Positions 13,101 through 24,887 are shown, counted from the first letter of the stretch. The stretch: DNA of 64,000 nt from Lytechinus variegatus (GCF_018143015.1 NC_054750.1:1655501-1719500); one strand, 5' to 3'. Numbers and translations: made by a program. The notes: a model not told the origin generated them from the sequence alone.

Positions 13101-13268
13101 AGATCTATAAACAATGTACACGCTGTAGTAATATTTGTTTCCGTATACCATGAAATACGGTGGATTGCCCACTGACATTTAAATTGACTGGCACAGTCAT
13201 GATGGTCTTCAAAAAGACGAAATAATTGACATGAAATCCACACAGTCAGACAAACACCTCAACAACTC
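10196..13268. other. Gene-free region
   Basis: No SRCR exon or other known family is visible. An imperfect foldback at about 12320-12411 pairs GACATTCTTTAATATCAGG with CCTGATTTATTTC...AAAGAATGTC. Minus-strand frames at 10770-11169 have no recognisable domain. Confidence 0.5.
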
Positions 13269-13856
13269 TTAAAGGGCAAGTCCACCCCAACAAAAACTTG
13301 ATTTGAATAAAAAGAGAAAAATTCAACAAGCATAACACTAAAAATTTCATCAAAATCGGATGTAAAATAAGAAAGGTATGACATTTTCAAGTTTCGCTTC
13401 ATTTCACAAAACAGTTATATGAACAAGCCGGTTACATCCAAATGAGAGAGTCGATGATGTCACTCACTCACTATTTCTTTTGCTTTTTATTGTTTGAAAT
13501 ATGAAATATTTTGATTTTCTCGTCATTGTCATGTGAAATGAAGTTTCATTCCCCCCTGAACGAATCATCTTGTGCTTCAGGCAAGGAGGTCCTAATCATC
13601 AAATTCGTAAAAATTGAAATATTGTATAATTCAAACACTAAAAAACAAAAGAAATAGTGAGTGACGTCATCGACTCTCTCATTTGGATATACCTGGCTCG
13701 TTCATATAACTATTTTGTTAAAAATAAGCGAAACTTTGAAATGTCATAACTTTCTTATTTTACATCCGATTTTGATGAAATCTCCAGCATTGTGCTTGTC
13801 TGATTTTTCTCTATTGATTCAAATCAACATTATTCTGAGGTGGACTTGACCTTTAA
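13269..13856. mobile_element. TTAA-flanked MITE 1
   Basis: The element begins after TTAA (13269-13272) with AGGGCAAGTCCACC and ends GGTGGACTTGACCT before TTAA (13853-13856). The inverted repeat extends inward: ATTTCATCAAAATCGGATGTAAAATAAGAAAG near the left end is matched by CTTTCTTATTTTACATCC... near the right. It has no coding capacity. TTAA target duplication is the piggyBac-type signature, so a non-autonomous piggyBac-like element is inferred. Confidence 0.8.
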
Positions 13857-15020
13857 AAACTCATAAAAAACAGAACAAATAAGTTGAAATATTGTAATGG
13901 AGTTCGCGTCAACCCAGCTACCATCAATGACCATGGCCTCATTATTGTCAGAGAAAGTCATCGTGAATTACCGAGAAAGTAAGTAAAAAAAGCTCACTCG
14001 TCAACTGCCTTAATAACGAACAGTTTACCCAAACTCAAGGCGATAATGGAGGACATTTTCCAAAATAAAATCAAGGCAGTGGATGGGCGACCCGATCTCG
14101 AGAAGTTGATTGCCTCGCGATGCCCTTCTTAAGTTACAGTAAAAGAGATAGATATGATTTTTTTTAATTAAAAGCAGTGAATGAGAGAGGCATATCTATG
14201 ATGGATGACAGATATCGACTAAAATGTAAAGGTTAATAAATTCTACAGGTACCGATATGTTTTTGTCATTATTTGTTTTTCGCTCTTATCACGAAATTTA
14301 TATATTTATGTCGAGGGTGAATATCCTTCCAAACGCGCAAACAGCTCGGTATATGGACTTGACAAAGCGAACCTCGTTCGATACGAGAAAAAGCTCTTTA
14401 ATCACATAATTGTGTGCAATTATGAAATGGTAATGAGAATATGGGATTACAAAAAAAGGATCACGGTACTGTCGACCTGACCTAAGACATGTCAGTAGTG
14501 AAGAAATCATGGATAAGGCAATGTAAATTGAATTTGGGAGTGAGAAATTTTAATGAAAAGTGAACATCGAATGTTTATTATCTGCATTTCGACATAAATA
14601 TACACCTTGTACACTTTTGCATAAAATTACAAATCATTTGTAAGATGTTGATTTAAACTAATTTGCTAATCAAAGTACAATTAAAGAGCAGCATTTCATG
14701 ATGTCTGCTTATTTTCTGAAAGCTCCGAAACGCAATGTTAACTTGATTTAAATTGCTGCAATGAGGGTCTGAATTTATTCTGTGTTCTACTGAAAATCGA
14801 ATTATTAAGTGAAATGTGTTTTGGTGAGTCTATAGGAAAGTTTCAACTGTGGTGAAGAGTATGAATGTGTAAGACGGTTTGCTATATGTGTATTTAGGAA
14901 TACAATCTACCGTAGAGTTTCTTCAAATCAGACCTAACTGCTATTGTTGAAATTAAAAGCAAACGCTAGTTGAAAACAAATAAAGGGTACAAATAAAAGC
15001 TAATACATCAACAAACAAAA
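13857..15020. other. Gene-free stretch between MITEs
   Basis: AT-rich spacer with no SRCR relic and no recognisable coding region on either strand. Confidence 0.5.
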
Positions 15021-15987
15021 TTAAAGGAGAAGTTCACCCTGAAAAAAAACAATATTCTGAAAATAGCAGGAAAAAATAACCAATTGGTGGAGGTTTGAGG
15101 AAAATCCATCAAAGGTTAAGAAAGTAATTATTTTATGTCATAAACGAGCAGCTTCTTGAGATGTTATGTGGTATATACATAATTTTCAGTTTTTAATGGT
15201 TCATAATCACTAAAAGGACACAACTTTTCTTTCTGGAGCGGGTGTGAAAAGAAAAGAGAAATTGTATGTCGATGTACTGAAGGTCCATTTTATTATTCTT
15301 ATTACAGAAAATCACAATGATTGAATGTTTTACTACACGATATATATAGGGAAGCTACTCGCATTTGACGTCAATAGAAAAAAAATCTAATGATGTTTTA
15401 AAGGGATGGCCCGGGATGAAAATACTTATCTCTAAAACAGAATAGAGCAAAATTCACAGAGCAAAATGCTGAAGATTTTATCAAAATCGGATATCAAATA
15501 ATGAAGTTATTGAATTTTAAAGTTTATCAATATTTTGTGAAAACAGTTATATGCACATCGTTATGAATATTCATTAGTTGCGACAATAAATAACTAATAC
15601 ACTTAATCAGTTGTCAATCCAATTGTTTTAGTTCATGGTAGAACAAATTTGAATAAACCTAATTTCATATAATAAAATACAAAAAACAAGTGGGTACATG
15701 ACATCATCAGCAAACCCAGTGAGTATTCATAAAGACATGCCTAGAACTGTTTCACCGGAATTATGAAAATCTTTAAAATTCCATTACTTTATGTTATCCG
15801 ATGTTATCCGATTTTATTTTCAGCGGTTTGCTTTGTAAATTTTACTAAATTGAGATACAAGTATCTCAAGCCTGGACCATCCCTTTAAAGCTGTGATTGA
15901 TTTTCCTCAAACCTTCATTAATATTTTTCATTATTTATTCTGGTATTGCTAGGATAAACTTTTTGTCAAGGTGAACTTCCATTTTAA
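15021..15987. mobile_element. TTAA-flanked MITE 2 (host of a nested element)
   Basis: TTAA at 15021 is followed by AGGAGAAGTTCACC. The right end reads GGTGAACTTCCATT before TTAA at 15984-15987. Inner matches such as GGTTTGAGGAAAATC and GATTTTCCTCAAACC confirm the long inverted repeat. It is interrupted by MITE 3, so it is the older insertion. Confidence 0.75.
15398..15888. mobile_element. TTAA-flanked MITE 3, nested in MITE 2
   Basis: TTAA (15398-15401) is followed by AGGGATGGCCCGGG. The right end reads CTGGACCATCCCT before TTAA (15885-15888). Subterminal inverted blocks (ATCTCTAAA, ATCAAAATCGGATATC, CCGATTTTATTTTC) support a foldback structure. It sits wholly inside MITE 2, which fixes the order of insertion. 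Confidence 0.75.
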
Positions 15988-16197
15988 GCATTTTGCTTTT
16001 TTAATGCTTTATACGTTCATTTTTCGTCTCGCCGTTGCATATGCAATTACAGGAATGTGTGCAATTTTCACCCGGATAAACAAGAAAATTATAAGTATTT
16101 GCATACTATTTTGCCTACCGACATAAACAAAATGCGAGAAAAATGAGGATTACTAGTATCATGCATTTGGCACATACCCTCTTAAAACGCTGAATGA

Positions 16198-16457
16198 GAA
16201 GGTCTTTTACGGTTGATCGTGGATGACCGTTTGTGATGACTTATGGGATCTCACGGAAGCAAGAGTAGTCTGCAGAATGTTGGGGTTCAACGGAACATTG
16301 GAAACGCCTGGTTCTGCTAGGTTTGGGCAGGGAACCAGTGATATTATTGATATCGGGTGTTCCGGAACTGAGGAGAGCCTGTCGGACTGTCCACACATCA
16401 GGAAAATATCTTTTTGCGGTCATAACGAAGATGCAGGTGCCAGGTGCTATTCAGGGG
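16198..16457 (+). pseudogene. SRCR exon with nonsense codon
   Basis: The SRCR frame is well kept from WMTVC through VVCRMLGFNGT, FGQGTSDI, GTEESLSDC, SFCGH and EDAGARCYSGG, with all six cysteines and a good GTATGT donor at 16458. However, the conserved Gly-Ser before Trp reads GGT TGA TCG: TGA at 16214-16216 has replaced GGA. The amino-terminal strand is also short and no phase-1 acceptor is visible. It is probably a recently disabled exon at the left edge of the array. Confidence 0.6.
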
Positions 16458-17268
16458 GTATGTAACAATTTTCATTGCTTATCGATAAGCAGGAATTAAA
16501 TTGTCCCTTTGAATCAATATAAATAAAGTGAAATTTGAATCACACTCATTCAAGCAAACTCCCCTTGGTTCAAATATAAATCAACTTAATCATTTACAGA
16601 TAAATTGGCATGTTCAGTTTCAAAGCACCGTGATATTGGATAACTTTTAATTCATTCATGGTCTTTTTGGCTGGGAAAACCAAATGATCACGACACAACA
16701 TTGTTCTGCACTTGTCCTACGGAACGCATTGCCATGTCAGGAGCATAAACTCGTCTTTTTTTTCAAACGGCATATCAAGTACATCAAATCCTGAGTTTAA
16801 AACAATTGCAGAACATTAAATTCCCTACGGAAACTTTTTGAGACATTGCGACACCAACCATGTCAACTCTGTTGTCTTGACAACCAATCCCAACGAGCCC
16901 CGGTTACGTCATACAAAGATGATCTACTGTAAACACACATTCAACATGCATAAAATTCAAGGAAGTTAAGCCTAAGACTTGTTCTGAAAATGCTCGCAAT
17001 GTACACTAACATTGAAGGGTTATTTTTCTGTTAGGACACATTACATCATGCATTTCCTACCTCGCGTATGCATTGGTTGGATTGAAAGAGTCATTAAAAA
17101 AATTGAATTTTTACTTGGTAGGTTATAAACATATCTATCTAAGACAGCAGTGAAAGATTTTCTCAATCAGTTTTGTAATTTTGCGATGAACAAAAACACC
17201 GCACACCATGCAGATCATTGGAATTGGCCGAATCACGCGAAAACACGTTATCGATACAAAATGAAGAT
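16458..17268. other. Spacer, nothing recognised
   Basis: About 800 bases of unique AT-rich sequence between two SRCR relics. No exon or repeat family is recognised. Confidence 0.5.
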
Positions 17269-17555
17269 AGAAGGTCTTGTACGGTGGATCGTGGATGACC
17301 GTTTGTGATGTTCGTTGGTATAATGATTACACGTTCTATGGTTGGGATCTATTAGCTGCAAGAGTAGTCTGCAGAATGCTCGGGTTCGACGGGGCGTTGG
17401 CAGCGCCTCGTTTGTCTAGTTTTGGGCAGGGAACCGGTGATATTATTGGTGTCGATTGTTACGGAACAGAAGACAGTTTGGCAGACTGCCCCTATGTGGA
17501 GATCTATTCTTCCTGTGGGCATCAATACGATGTGGGTGCCGTGTGCTATTCGGAG
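17269..17555 (+). pseudogene. X-type SRCR exon with altered acceptor and donor
   Basis: The domain body is intact from YGGSWMTVC to GAVCYSE with six cysteines. It has an unusually long first loop, with twelve residues between TVC and WDLLAARVVC. The start reads TAG AAG GTC with no phase-1 AG. One G is missing at the donor (TCGGAG|GTGCGT instead of TCGGGAG|GTATGT), which breaks phase. It can still be used only if the splice sites shift, and it is otherwise a recent casualty of the array. Confidence 0.5.
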
Positions 17556-17953
17556 GTGCGTGATCAATATTTACATTCATCAACTAATAGTACTTGAAGA
17601 TGTGGACTACATTACTATGAAATTAAAAAAAACTTTTTTTGAGCTAATGCAACAATATCAAAATTTTGATTACATATTAAAACTAGATTTAAAATTATCT
17701 TGTCCTCTTATTACAAAATACGTACACATTAAAGTAATAGCTGGTGATAACATAGAATACCTGCTGTGTTCTAATACATGTATCAACTGTTCAGTCCTTA
17801 TATGAAACAATTTATCAAAATTCTAGTATCTAAAATGATACCGACTTTATCATTATTAGTAAAATGGAAGACAAAGTGATATCTAGTGACAAAATTCTAT
17901 CAGAAATGTAGACTAATGTCTCTTCGTTGGCTCGAACAATCTAGAATGGAGAG

Positions 17954-18224
17954 TGGAAGTCTTGCATGCTGGATAGTGGATGACCATAATGTGGTGTCAG
18001 TTGGCATGGTTGGTGGGATCAAAGGGCTGCAAAAGTTGTTTGCAGAATAGCCGTGTTTGACGGGGCGTTAGAAGACTCTTGTTTCTCTAGGTTTGGTGCG
18101 GGAACCTATTATCTTATTGGCGTATTTTTTATAACTGAGGAAAGCCTGGCGAACTGTCCAAACCTTTGGAAAACCTCTGTATGTGAGCATAACGAAGTTG
18201 TAGGTGCCGTGTGTTACTTAAGGG
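17954..18224 (+). pseudogene. P-type decayed SRCR exon, copy 1
   Basis: Clear SRCR homology (GGATAGTGGATGACC, GTTGTTTGCAGAATAG, GAGGAAAGCCTGGCG, GTATGTGAGCATAACGAAG). TAG replaces the Ser codon before Trp, a base shift follows ATGACC, and a second TAG follows the second cysteine codon. The length of 271 is not a multiple of three. The same Ser-to-TAG change is in copies 2 and 3, so decay preceded their duplication. Confidence 0.75.
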
Positions 18225-18454
18225 GTATGTAATAACATTCATTGCTTATCAATATGCATGACTCAATTCCAAATGATTCATTACACATTCAATATGATTA
18301 AAGTGAATACCAATGCTTATATATTCGTGAGCGATCTCCACTTGATTTAGAAGTGATAGGTTTAATTAATAACATAATGAATATATTCAAGCAAAAAGGG
18401 TAATGTTCAAAGTATTCCAAGTGTGCAAAGCAAAATAATAATCTTGAATGCGAG

Positions 18455-18712
18455 TGGAGGTTTTTTATGCTGGATCATGGATGACCGTCTGTGGTGATTG
18501 GTATTGGGATCTGAGGGAAGCAAGGGTAGTCTGCAGAATGCTCAGCTTCGACGGGGCGTTGGAAGCGCCTCGTTTTTCTACGTTTGGGCAGGGAACCGGT
18601 GATATTATTGATTTCGGTTGTTACGGAACAGAAGACAGCTTGGTAGACTGTTCTTACGTCCGTTCATCGTGTGGGCATCAACATGATATGGGTGCCGTGT
18701 GTTATACAGGAG
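18455..18712 (+). CDS. X-type SRCR exon 1
   Basis: An 86-codon exon that reads [27 protein letters not shown], then [35 protein letters not shown] and DMGAVCYTG. Six cysteines match the group A SRCR pattern. A phase-1 acceptor is possible at GCGAG|TGGAG and the donor is GTATAT at 18713. In-frame TGA at 18445-18447 lies just before the acceptor, so the first SRCR strand (VRLVNGS) is not included. Its near-identical partner in block 3 is the exon at 28585. Coding status is inferred from the intact frame. Confidence 0.65.
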
Positions 18713-19043
18713 GTATATGATCAATTTTGTATTCGTCAACCAATAGTTCTCGCAGATTTATTACTACATTATCATGACTGAAATACAATATTTTTTAAAT
18801 TCAATAACACATGAAATTTTGATTACAAATACAAATTCATTTATGCTAACAACTTGTACCCATTATGTTACATATTTATCGAAGTAATAGCTAGCGATAG
18901 CATAAAAATGTTGATTTGTTTTGATTGACATTTTCCAGTCCTTTTAAAATAAAACGATTTATCAATATTTGGATATCTAAAATTATATCGTTTCTTCAAT
19001 CATGTCAATGACTCGAATATTGTTCAACATGTTCAATAGAGAG

Positions 19044-19283
19044 TAAATGTCTTGTACAGTAGATATTGGTGGGATCTGAGGGCTGCAAAACCTGTTTGCA
19101 GAATTCTCCACTTCGACGGGGCGTAAGAAGTGCCTCGTTTGTCTAGGTTTGGTCTCAGAACTGGTGATATTATTGATGTCGGTTGTTTTGGAACAGAAGA
19201 TAGCCTGACTGACTGCCCACATGTGTATATCCTTTCTTCTTGTGGGCATCAAAACGATGCGGGTGCCGTGTGCTATGTGGGAG
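19044..19283 (+). pseudogene. Q-type SRCR relic, block 1
   Basis: The homology starts at AGAG|TAAATG and keeps LRAAKPVC, then ILHFDGA, FGLRTGDI, GCFGTEDSLTDC, SSCGH and DAGAVCYVGG. About 25-30 bases that encode the Gly-Ser-Trp-Met-Thr-Val-Cys segment are deleted, and GCG TAA replaces GCG TTA. The donor is GTAGGC. It is a dead exon with one cysteine removed. The copy in block 3 (29277) carries the same deletion and stop. Confidence 0.75.
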
Positions 19284-20267
19284 GTAGGCCTATATGTGAA
19301 CAGCCACCCCCAAACCAATGATAAGTCGCCCAAAATGAATCTTTATATTTTTATTGAGTTTGAAATGCACATCCTAAGCTTTAAAATGAAAATGATATAG
19401 GTTTTTTTTCAATTATTCAACGATAACCAACGCAAATATTTGATTGTATGCAGAAGAAACTACGTGAGATCTTAGAAAAATATGGAGAAAATAATGTTTG
19501 AAGTTCTGAGTTCACTCAGGTATGAGATGTGCATTCTGTGCAATCTCAGAAAAGCTTGTGTCAAAGAAACTTCTGTCTTGTTTTTTTTATTTAACTTTAC
19601 AACTAGAAATCTTGACAGTATCTAGAAGGATAATTATTCTTTTAGATAAGCTGAATTTGTGTTATTTATTTTTCTATTTTAACAAAAAAGTTTTGCGTTG
19701 CTCAGATGGACTTTGTCCAGCCCTTGTAGTAACATTCTAGTATCTTAAAGATATACCGTCTTATCATGGTTACTAAAATGACATAACTGAAGACTGGAAT
19801 ATGTTATGAAGGGGTTATAAACTTTTTGTAAATACTTGCAAATATCGGAATGTTCTGACACTATTATACACCGAGGGCAATTCAATTTCAGAGAATATCA
19901 ATACAAACACGTTGAATCATATGAAGAATAAAGTATATCCCCGGACAATTCATACTTGATATTCGGGAGAGTTGGCCATAGACCGAACACTTTCATTTCA
20001 TTAATTTGATTATACACATGATTTTTAATGTTCGAATACTCCACAACCTATTGAACTTTCAGGGGAGAGTATCAAAAGATCTGTATAAATCAAATCAAAC
20101 TCTTCCTATGTGGAAATGGTCTGCTGTTTCTGAGAATACCCTCTTCCACCGGACACTCCATTTGATTATCAGTATTTGTGTTTTGTTTGAACATTGTCGA
20201 TCTAAAATGTTCTTTTAGAAAATAATTGTTCTTTTAATATCATATGGAATGCATTTTAATTATCTAG
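19284..20267 (+). repeat. Q-H spacer, block 1 (A-type)
   Basis: A spacer of about 1 kb shared by all five blocks. A-type markers are present: GTAGTAACATTCTAG, GAATATGTTATGAAGGGGTTATAAAC and TGTTCTGACACTATT. It contains a 70-codon frame at 20006-20218 that recurs in the other blocks but is frame-shifted in the more distant copy near 41460, so it is judged non-coding. The H-exon acceptor TATCTAG is at its end. Confidence 0.75.
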
Positions 20268-20623
20268 CACACCCAAATCCATTTCAAGTTCGTCTGGTCG
20301 GTGGATCAAACGATGCTGAAGGCACAGTAGAGGTTCTGAATGATGGATCATGGGGTACTATCTGTCATGACTTCTGGGACCTAAGAGACGCCAGGGTTGT
20401 TTGTAGGATGCTGGGGTTCGATGGAGCCTTGAAGGCACCGAGGTCTGCACGGTTTGGTCAAGGATCGGGCCGCATTCTTCTTGTTGGCGTCGGTTGTGAC
20501 GGAACAGAAGACAACCTTGCAGACTGTGCTCATCCAGGGATTGGAGATTATTGTATTCATGCTTGGGACGCAGGCGCAATCTGTTTTTCGTTTGTATTTA
20601 TTTTTAATACGTTTAATACATAA
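20268..20623 (+). CDS. H-type SRCR terminal exon, block 1
   Basis: Acceptor TATCTAG, phase 1 (g|ca cac cca). It encodes a full-length SRCR: AHPNPFQVRLVGGSNDAEG, then [46 protein letters not shown] and DAGAIC, with all six cysteines. Instead of a splice donor the frame continues FSFVFIFNTFNT to TAA at 20621. It is a candidate last exon giving a soluble end. AATAAA occurs at 20939. The A-type signature is GGGGTACT and GACTTCTGG. Confidence 0.7.
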
Positions 20624-21123
20624 AGCCGCCTGGAGGTGGAGCAATTGCCTTTTATTGACCTGATCAATGGTTCCGGCTAAAGATGGAGCTTAATTGTCAT
20701 GATGCAATTGAGATGGTGACTCCATATTGGACAGTGCAGTTAGAAAAAAATCAACGTGCCATTTTACAATTGTTGTTCTATTTGAACTAACCTATTGGTT
20801 GGTAAAAAAAAAGAACCAGGAGGTATATGATCAGATCTAAATTTGTCAACCGATAGTAATTGCAGATGTAGGCGTGCATTACCATGACTGAAATGCATTT
20901 TTTTTATTCAGTAACACTTTATGAAAATGTTGATTACAAATAAAAAAAAAAATAACTATGTTAATAGCTTGTCCCCAGACGTTATCTATTGATCGAAGAA
21001 ATAGCTAGCAAAAGCGTAACAGTTTTGCCCAGTCCTTTGAAAAAAAGTTATAAACACTAGGATATCAACAATTATATTTCCTCTTCAAGCATGGGGATGA
21101 CTCGAACAAACTTGAATGAAGAG
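20624..21123 (+). repeat. H-X spacer, block 1
   Basis: A 500-base spacer repeated after H1-H4, with the order AAGCCGCCTGGAGGTGG, CCGGCTAAAGATGGAGCTTA, GTGACTCCATATTGGACAG and AACCAGGAGGTATATGATC. The last of these resembles a normal X-exon end (GGAGGTATATGATC), so the spacer may preserve the remains of an older exon boundary. It holds a poly(A)-signal-like AATAAA. Confidence 0.6.
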
Positions 21124-21387
21124 TTGATGTCTTGTATGCTAGATTATGGATGACCGTCTGTGATTTGTACGGTTATTGGGATCTAAGAGAGGCCAGGGTC
21201 GTCTGTAGAATGCTCGCGTTCGACGGGACGATAGATGCGCCTCGTTTGTCTAGGTTTGGGCAGGGAACCGGTGATATTATTCGTGTCGATTATTGTTACG
21301 GAACAGAAGACAGCCTGGTAGACTGTTCTTATTTCCGTTCCTCGTGTGGGCATCAATACGATGTGGGTGCCGTGTGCTATTCAGGAG
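21124..21387 (+). CDS. X-type SRCR exon 2
   Basis: 88 codons, multiple of three. Acceptor candidate GAATGAAGAG|TTGATG with in-frame TGA four bases before the AG. Donor GTATGTG. It reads [24 protein letters not shown] and onwards to YCYGTEDSLVDC, SYFRSSC and DVGAVCYSGG. ARLW replaces the usual AGSW, as in the exons at 25733, 31346 and 36464, which follow H exons in other blocks. This is the X position right after H. There is an extra residue before the DYC cysteine. Confidence 0.65.
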
Positions 21388-21753
21388 GTATGTGATCAAT
21401 TTATATCAGTCAACCAACAGTACTTGCAGATGTGGGCCTACATTACTGATTGAAAAAAAATCTTTTGTGCAACAATATCAACAATTTGATTACAAATCAA
21501 TACTCGATTTTTTTCCCGAAATTATATTTTCCTCTTATTATGAAATACACGTTAATTAAAGTAATAGCTGGCGATATAATAGTATACTTGCAATGTTCTT
21601 ATACATGTATCAATTTATCAAAATTCTAATATCTGAAATGATTCTGTCTTTATTATTATTACTAAAATGGAATAATTGAAGACACAGTAACAGATTCTAT
21701 CAGAAATGCAGATTATCGTCTCTTCCATGGCTCGAACAATCTTGAATGAAGAG

Positions 21754-22021
21754 TGGAAGTCTTGCATGCTGGATAGTGGATGACCATAATGTGGTGTCAG
21801 TTGGCATGGTTGGTGGGATAAAAGGGCTGCAAAAGTTGTTTGCAGAATAGTCAGGTTTGGCGGGGCGTTAGAAGACCCTCTGTCTAGGTTTGGTGCGGGA
21901 ACTATTATCTTATTGGCGTATTTTTTAATAACTGAGGAAAGCCTGGCGGATAGTCCTAATCTTTAGAAAACCTCTGTATGTGAGCATAACGAAGTTGGAG
22001 GTGCCGTGTGCTACTCAGGGG
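21754..22021 (+). pseudogene. P-type decayed SRCR exon, copy 2
   Basis: Shares GGA TAG TGG and the shift after ATGACC with copy 1, and has further losses (GACCCTCTGTCTAGG). The length of 268 is not a multiple of three. TTTAGAAAACC gives another stop. The donor GGGGGTATGT still looks good, showing that splice sites outlive the frame in these relics. Confidence 0.75.
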
Positions 22022-22239
22022 GTATGTAACAACATTCATTGCTTTTCAATATGCATGACTCAATTCCAAATGATTCATTACACATTCAATATGATTAAAG
22101 TGAATGCCAATTCTATTTTATTAGTGAGCAATCTCCACTTGATTTAGAAGTCTAAGGTTTTAAGGTTTAATTAACTACATGATAGATTTATTCAAGTATT
22201 CCAATTGTGTAAATCAAAATAACAATCTTGAATGAAGAG

Positions 22240-22503
22240 TTGAGGTCTTGTATGCTGGATCATGGATGACCGTCTGTAGTGATTGGTGGGATCTAAAGGA
22301 AGCAAGGGTAGTCTGCAGAATACTCGGCTTCGACGGGGCGTTAGAAGCACCTCGTTTGTCTAGGTTTGGGCAGGGAACCGGTGATATTATTCGTGTCGAT
22401 TATTGTTACGGAACAGAGAACAGCTTGATAGACTGTCCAAATGTGTACATCTATTCTTCATGTGGGCATCAGAACGATGCGGGTGCCGTGTGCTATTCGG
22501 GAG
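22240..22503 (+). CDS. X-type SRCR exon 3
   Basis: 88 codons. Acceptor candidate GAATGAAGAG|TTGAG and donor GTATGTG. It reads [67 protein letters not shown] and [11 protein letters not shown]. It has a short first loop (SDW) and a long second loop (PNVYIYS), with framework residues unchanged. All six cysteines are present. Confidence 0.65.
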
Positions 22504-22739
22504 GTATGTGACCAATTTACATCCGTCAACGAATAATACTTCAATATGTGGGCCTACATTACTATGAAATAAAGAAAAATATTTTGAGCTAATGCAACGA
22601 TATCAAAATCTTGATTACAAATTAAAAATCGATTATCTTAATCAAAACTATCTTGTTCTCTTATATATTAAAGTAATAGCTGGCGATATCATAGAATGCT
22701 TGCAGTGTTCTAATACATGTATCACTCATTCAATCCTCA

Positions 22740-22875
22740 AAATCGGAATTAGTTCGTCTTGGTAGGGAGCGGGAACCGGTTATGTTATTGGCGTAATTTG
22801 CTTTAGAACTGAGGAAAGCCTGACGGATTTTACTGTCCAAACATCAAGATGGAGGCGTCATTTGCTATTCAGGGG
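22740..22875 (+). pseudogene. Truncated P-type SRCR fragment
   Basis: Only the second half of the domain is left (GGGAACCGGTTATGTTATTGGCG, AACTGAGGAAAGCCTGACGG), with a gap before ATGGAGGCGTCATTTGCTATTCAGGGG and a GTATGT donor. Most of the exon has been deleted. Confidence 0.7.
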
Positions 22876-23104
22876 GTATGTAACAACGTCCATTGTTAAC
22901 AGATATGTATGAATAAATTTCCAAATGGTTCACTACAGATCAAATGATTACAATGAACAATAGTGCCTCTACATTCTTGAGCAAACTCCACTTGATTTAG
23001 AAATATTACATGTACGTTTAATTAATCACAGAATAATAAATCTATTCAGGCTAAAAGCGTAATGTTGAAAGTCTTCGAATTATGCAAAATAACAATGTCA
23101 AGAG

Positions 23105-23362
23105 TTGAGGTCTTGTATGCTGGATCGTGGATGACCGTCTGTAGTGATTGGGTTTGGGATTTAAGGAATGCAAGGGTAGTCTGCAGAATACTCGGGTTGG
23201 ACGGGGCGTTAGCAGCGCCTCGTTTGTCTAGGTTTGGGCAGGGAACCGGTGATATTATTGGTGTCGATTGTTACGGAACAGAAGACAGTCTGGAAGACTG
23301 CTCTTATTTCCGTCCCTCGTGTGGGCATCAATACGATGCGGGTGCCGTGTGTTATCTAGGAG
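23105..23362 (+). CDS. X-type SRCR exon 4 (no upstream TGA)
   Basis: 86 codons. It reads [65 protein letters not shown] and YDAGAVCYLGG with six cysteines. The acceptor candidate is GTCAAGAG|TTGAG. Here CAATGTCAAGAG replaces CTTGAATGAAGAG, so the frame is open upstream to 23062. It is one of three X-like exons without the shared TGA. The donor is GTATTTG, weaker than usual. Confidence 0.62.
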
Positions 23363-23675
23363 GTATTTGATCAATTTTGTATTCGTCAACCAATAGTTCT
23401 CGCAGATTTATTAATACATTCTCATGACTGAAATACAATATTTTTTAAATTCAATAACACATGAAATTTCGATTACAGATACAAATTAATTTATGTTAAT
23501 AGCTTGTCCCCACTATCTTACATATTTGTCGAAGCGATAACATAAAAACTGCTTTGTTTTTGATGGACATTTTCAAGTCCTTTTAAAATAAAAATATATT
23601 TTCAACATTTGGATATCTAAAAATTATATCGTCTATTCAATCATGGCAATGACTCGAACATTGATCAATAGAGAG

Positions 23676-23902
23676 TGAAGGTCTTGGATGACAGTAGAAT
23701 CTGAGGGCTGCAAAACCTGTTTGCAGAATGCTCCACTTCGACGGGGCCTTAGCAGTGCCTCGGTTGTCTAGGTTTGGTCTCGGAACTAGTGATATTATTG
23801 ATGTCGGTTGTTTTGGAACAGAAGACAGCCTGACTGACTGCCCACATGTGTATATCCTTCTTGTGGGCATCAAAACGATGGGTGCCGTGTGCTATTCGGG
23901 AG
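23676..23902 (+). pseudogene. Q-type SRCR relic, block 2
   Basis: Lacks the WMTVC segment (GATGACAGTAGAATCTGAGG). It keeps GCAGAATGCTCCACTTCGACGGGG, FGLGTSDI and GCFGTEDSLTDC, then loses frame at TATCCTTCTTGTGGG, where three bases fewer than in block 1 and one further deletion at ACGATGGGTGCC disturb the end. Donor GTAGGC. Dead. Confidence 0.75.
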
Positions 23903-24887
23903 GTAGGCCTATATGTTACCAGCAACCCCAAAGTCAACGATAAGTCGCCCAAAACGAATCTTGATATTTTTATTGAGTTTGAAATGCACATCCTAAGCTT
24001 TAGAATGAAAATGATATATGATTTTTTTATTATTCAACGATAACCCACGCAAATATTTGATTGCATGCAGGAGAAACTACGAGAGATCTTAGAAAAATAT
24101 GGAGAAAATAATGTTCGAAGTTCTGAGTTCACTCAGGTATGAGATGTGCATTCTGTGCAATCTCAGAAAAGCTTGTGTCAAAGAAACTCTTGTCTTGTTT
24201 TCTATTAAACTTTACAACTTGAAATTTTGACAGTATGTGGAAGAACAATTATTCCTTTAGATAAGCTCTTTTTTTCTATTTTAACACATAATTTTTCGTT
24301 GTTCAGGTGAACTTCGTCCAGCCCTTGTAATATAATTTATCAACATTCTAGTATCTAAAAAGATATACCGTCTTATCATGGTTACTAAAATGACATAAGT
24401 GAAGACTGGAACATGTTATGAAGGGGTATAAACTTTTTGTAAATACTTGCAAATATCAGAATGTTCACATAACTATCTACTATTATACACCGAGGGCAAT
24501 CCAATTTCAGAGAATATCAATACAAACACTTTGAATCATATGAAGAATAAAGTGTATCCCCAGACAATTCATACTTGATATTCAGGAAGAGCTGGCCATA
24601 GAAAGAACAATTTCATTTTATTAATTTGATCATACACATGATTTTTAATGTTCGAATACTCCACAACCTATTAAACTTTCAGGGGAGAGTATCAAAAGAT
24701 CTGTATAAATCAAATCAGACTCTTCCTATGTGGAAATGGTCTGCTGTTTCTGAGAATACCCTCTACCACCGGACACTCCATTTGATTATCAGTATTTGTG
24801 TTCTGTTTGAACATTGTCGATCTAAAATGTTCTTTTAGAAAATGATTTTTATTTTAAAATCATATGGAATGCATTTTAATTATCTAG
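23903..24887 (+). repeat. Q-H spacer, block 2 (B-type)
   Basis: Homologous to the block 1 spacer but with B-type markers: GTAATATAATTTATCAACATTCTAG, GAACATGTTATGAAGGGGTATAAAC and TGTTCACATAACTATCTACTATT. These are shared with block 4 and not with blocks 1, 3 and 5. Confidence 0.75.
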
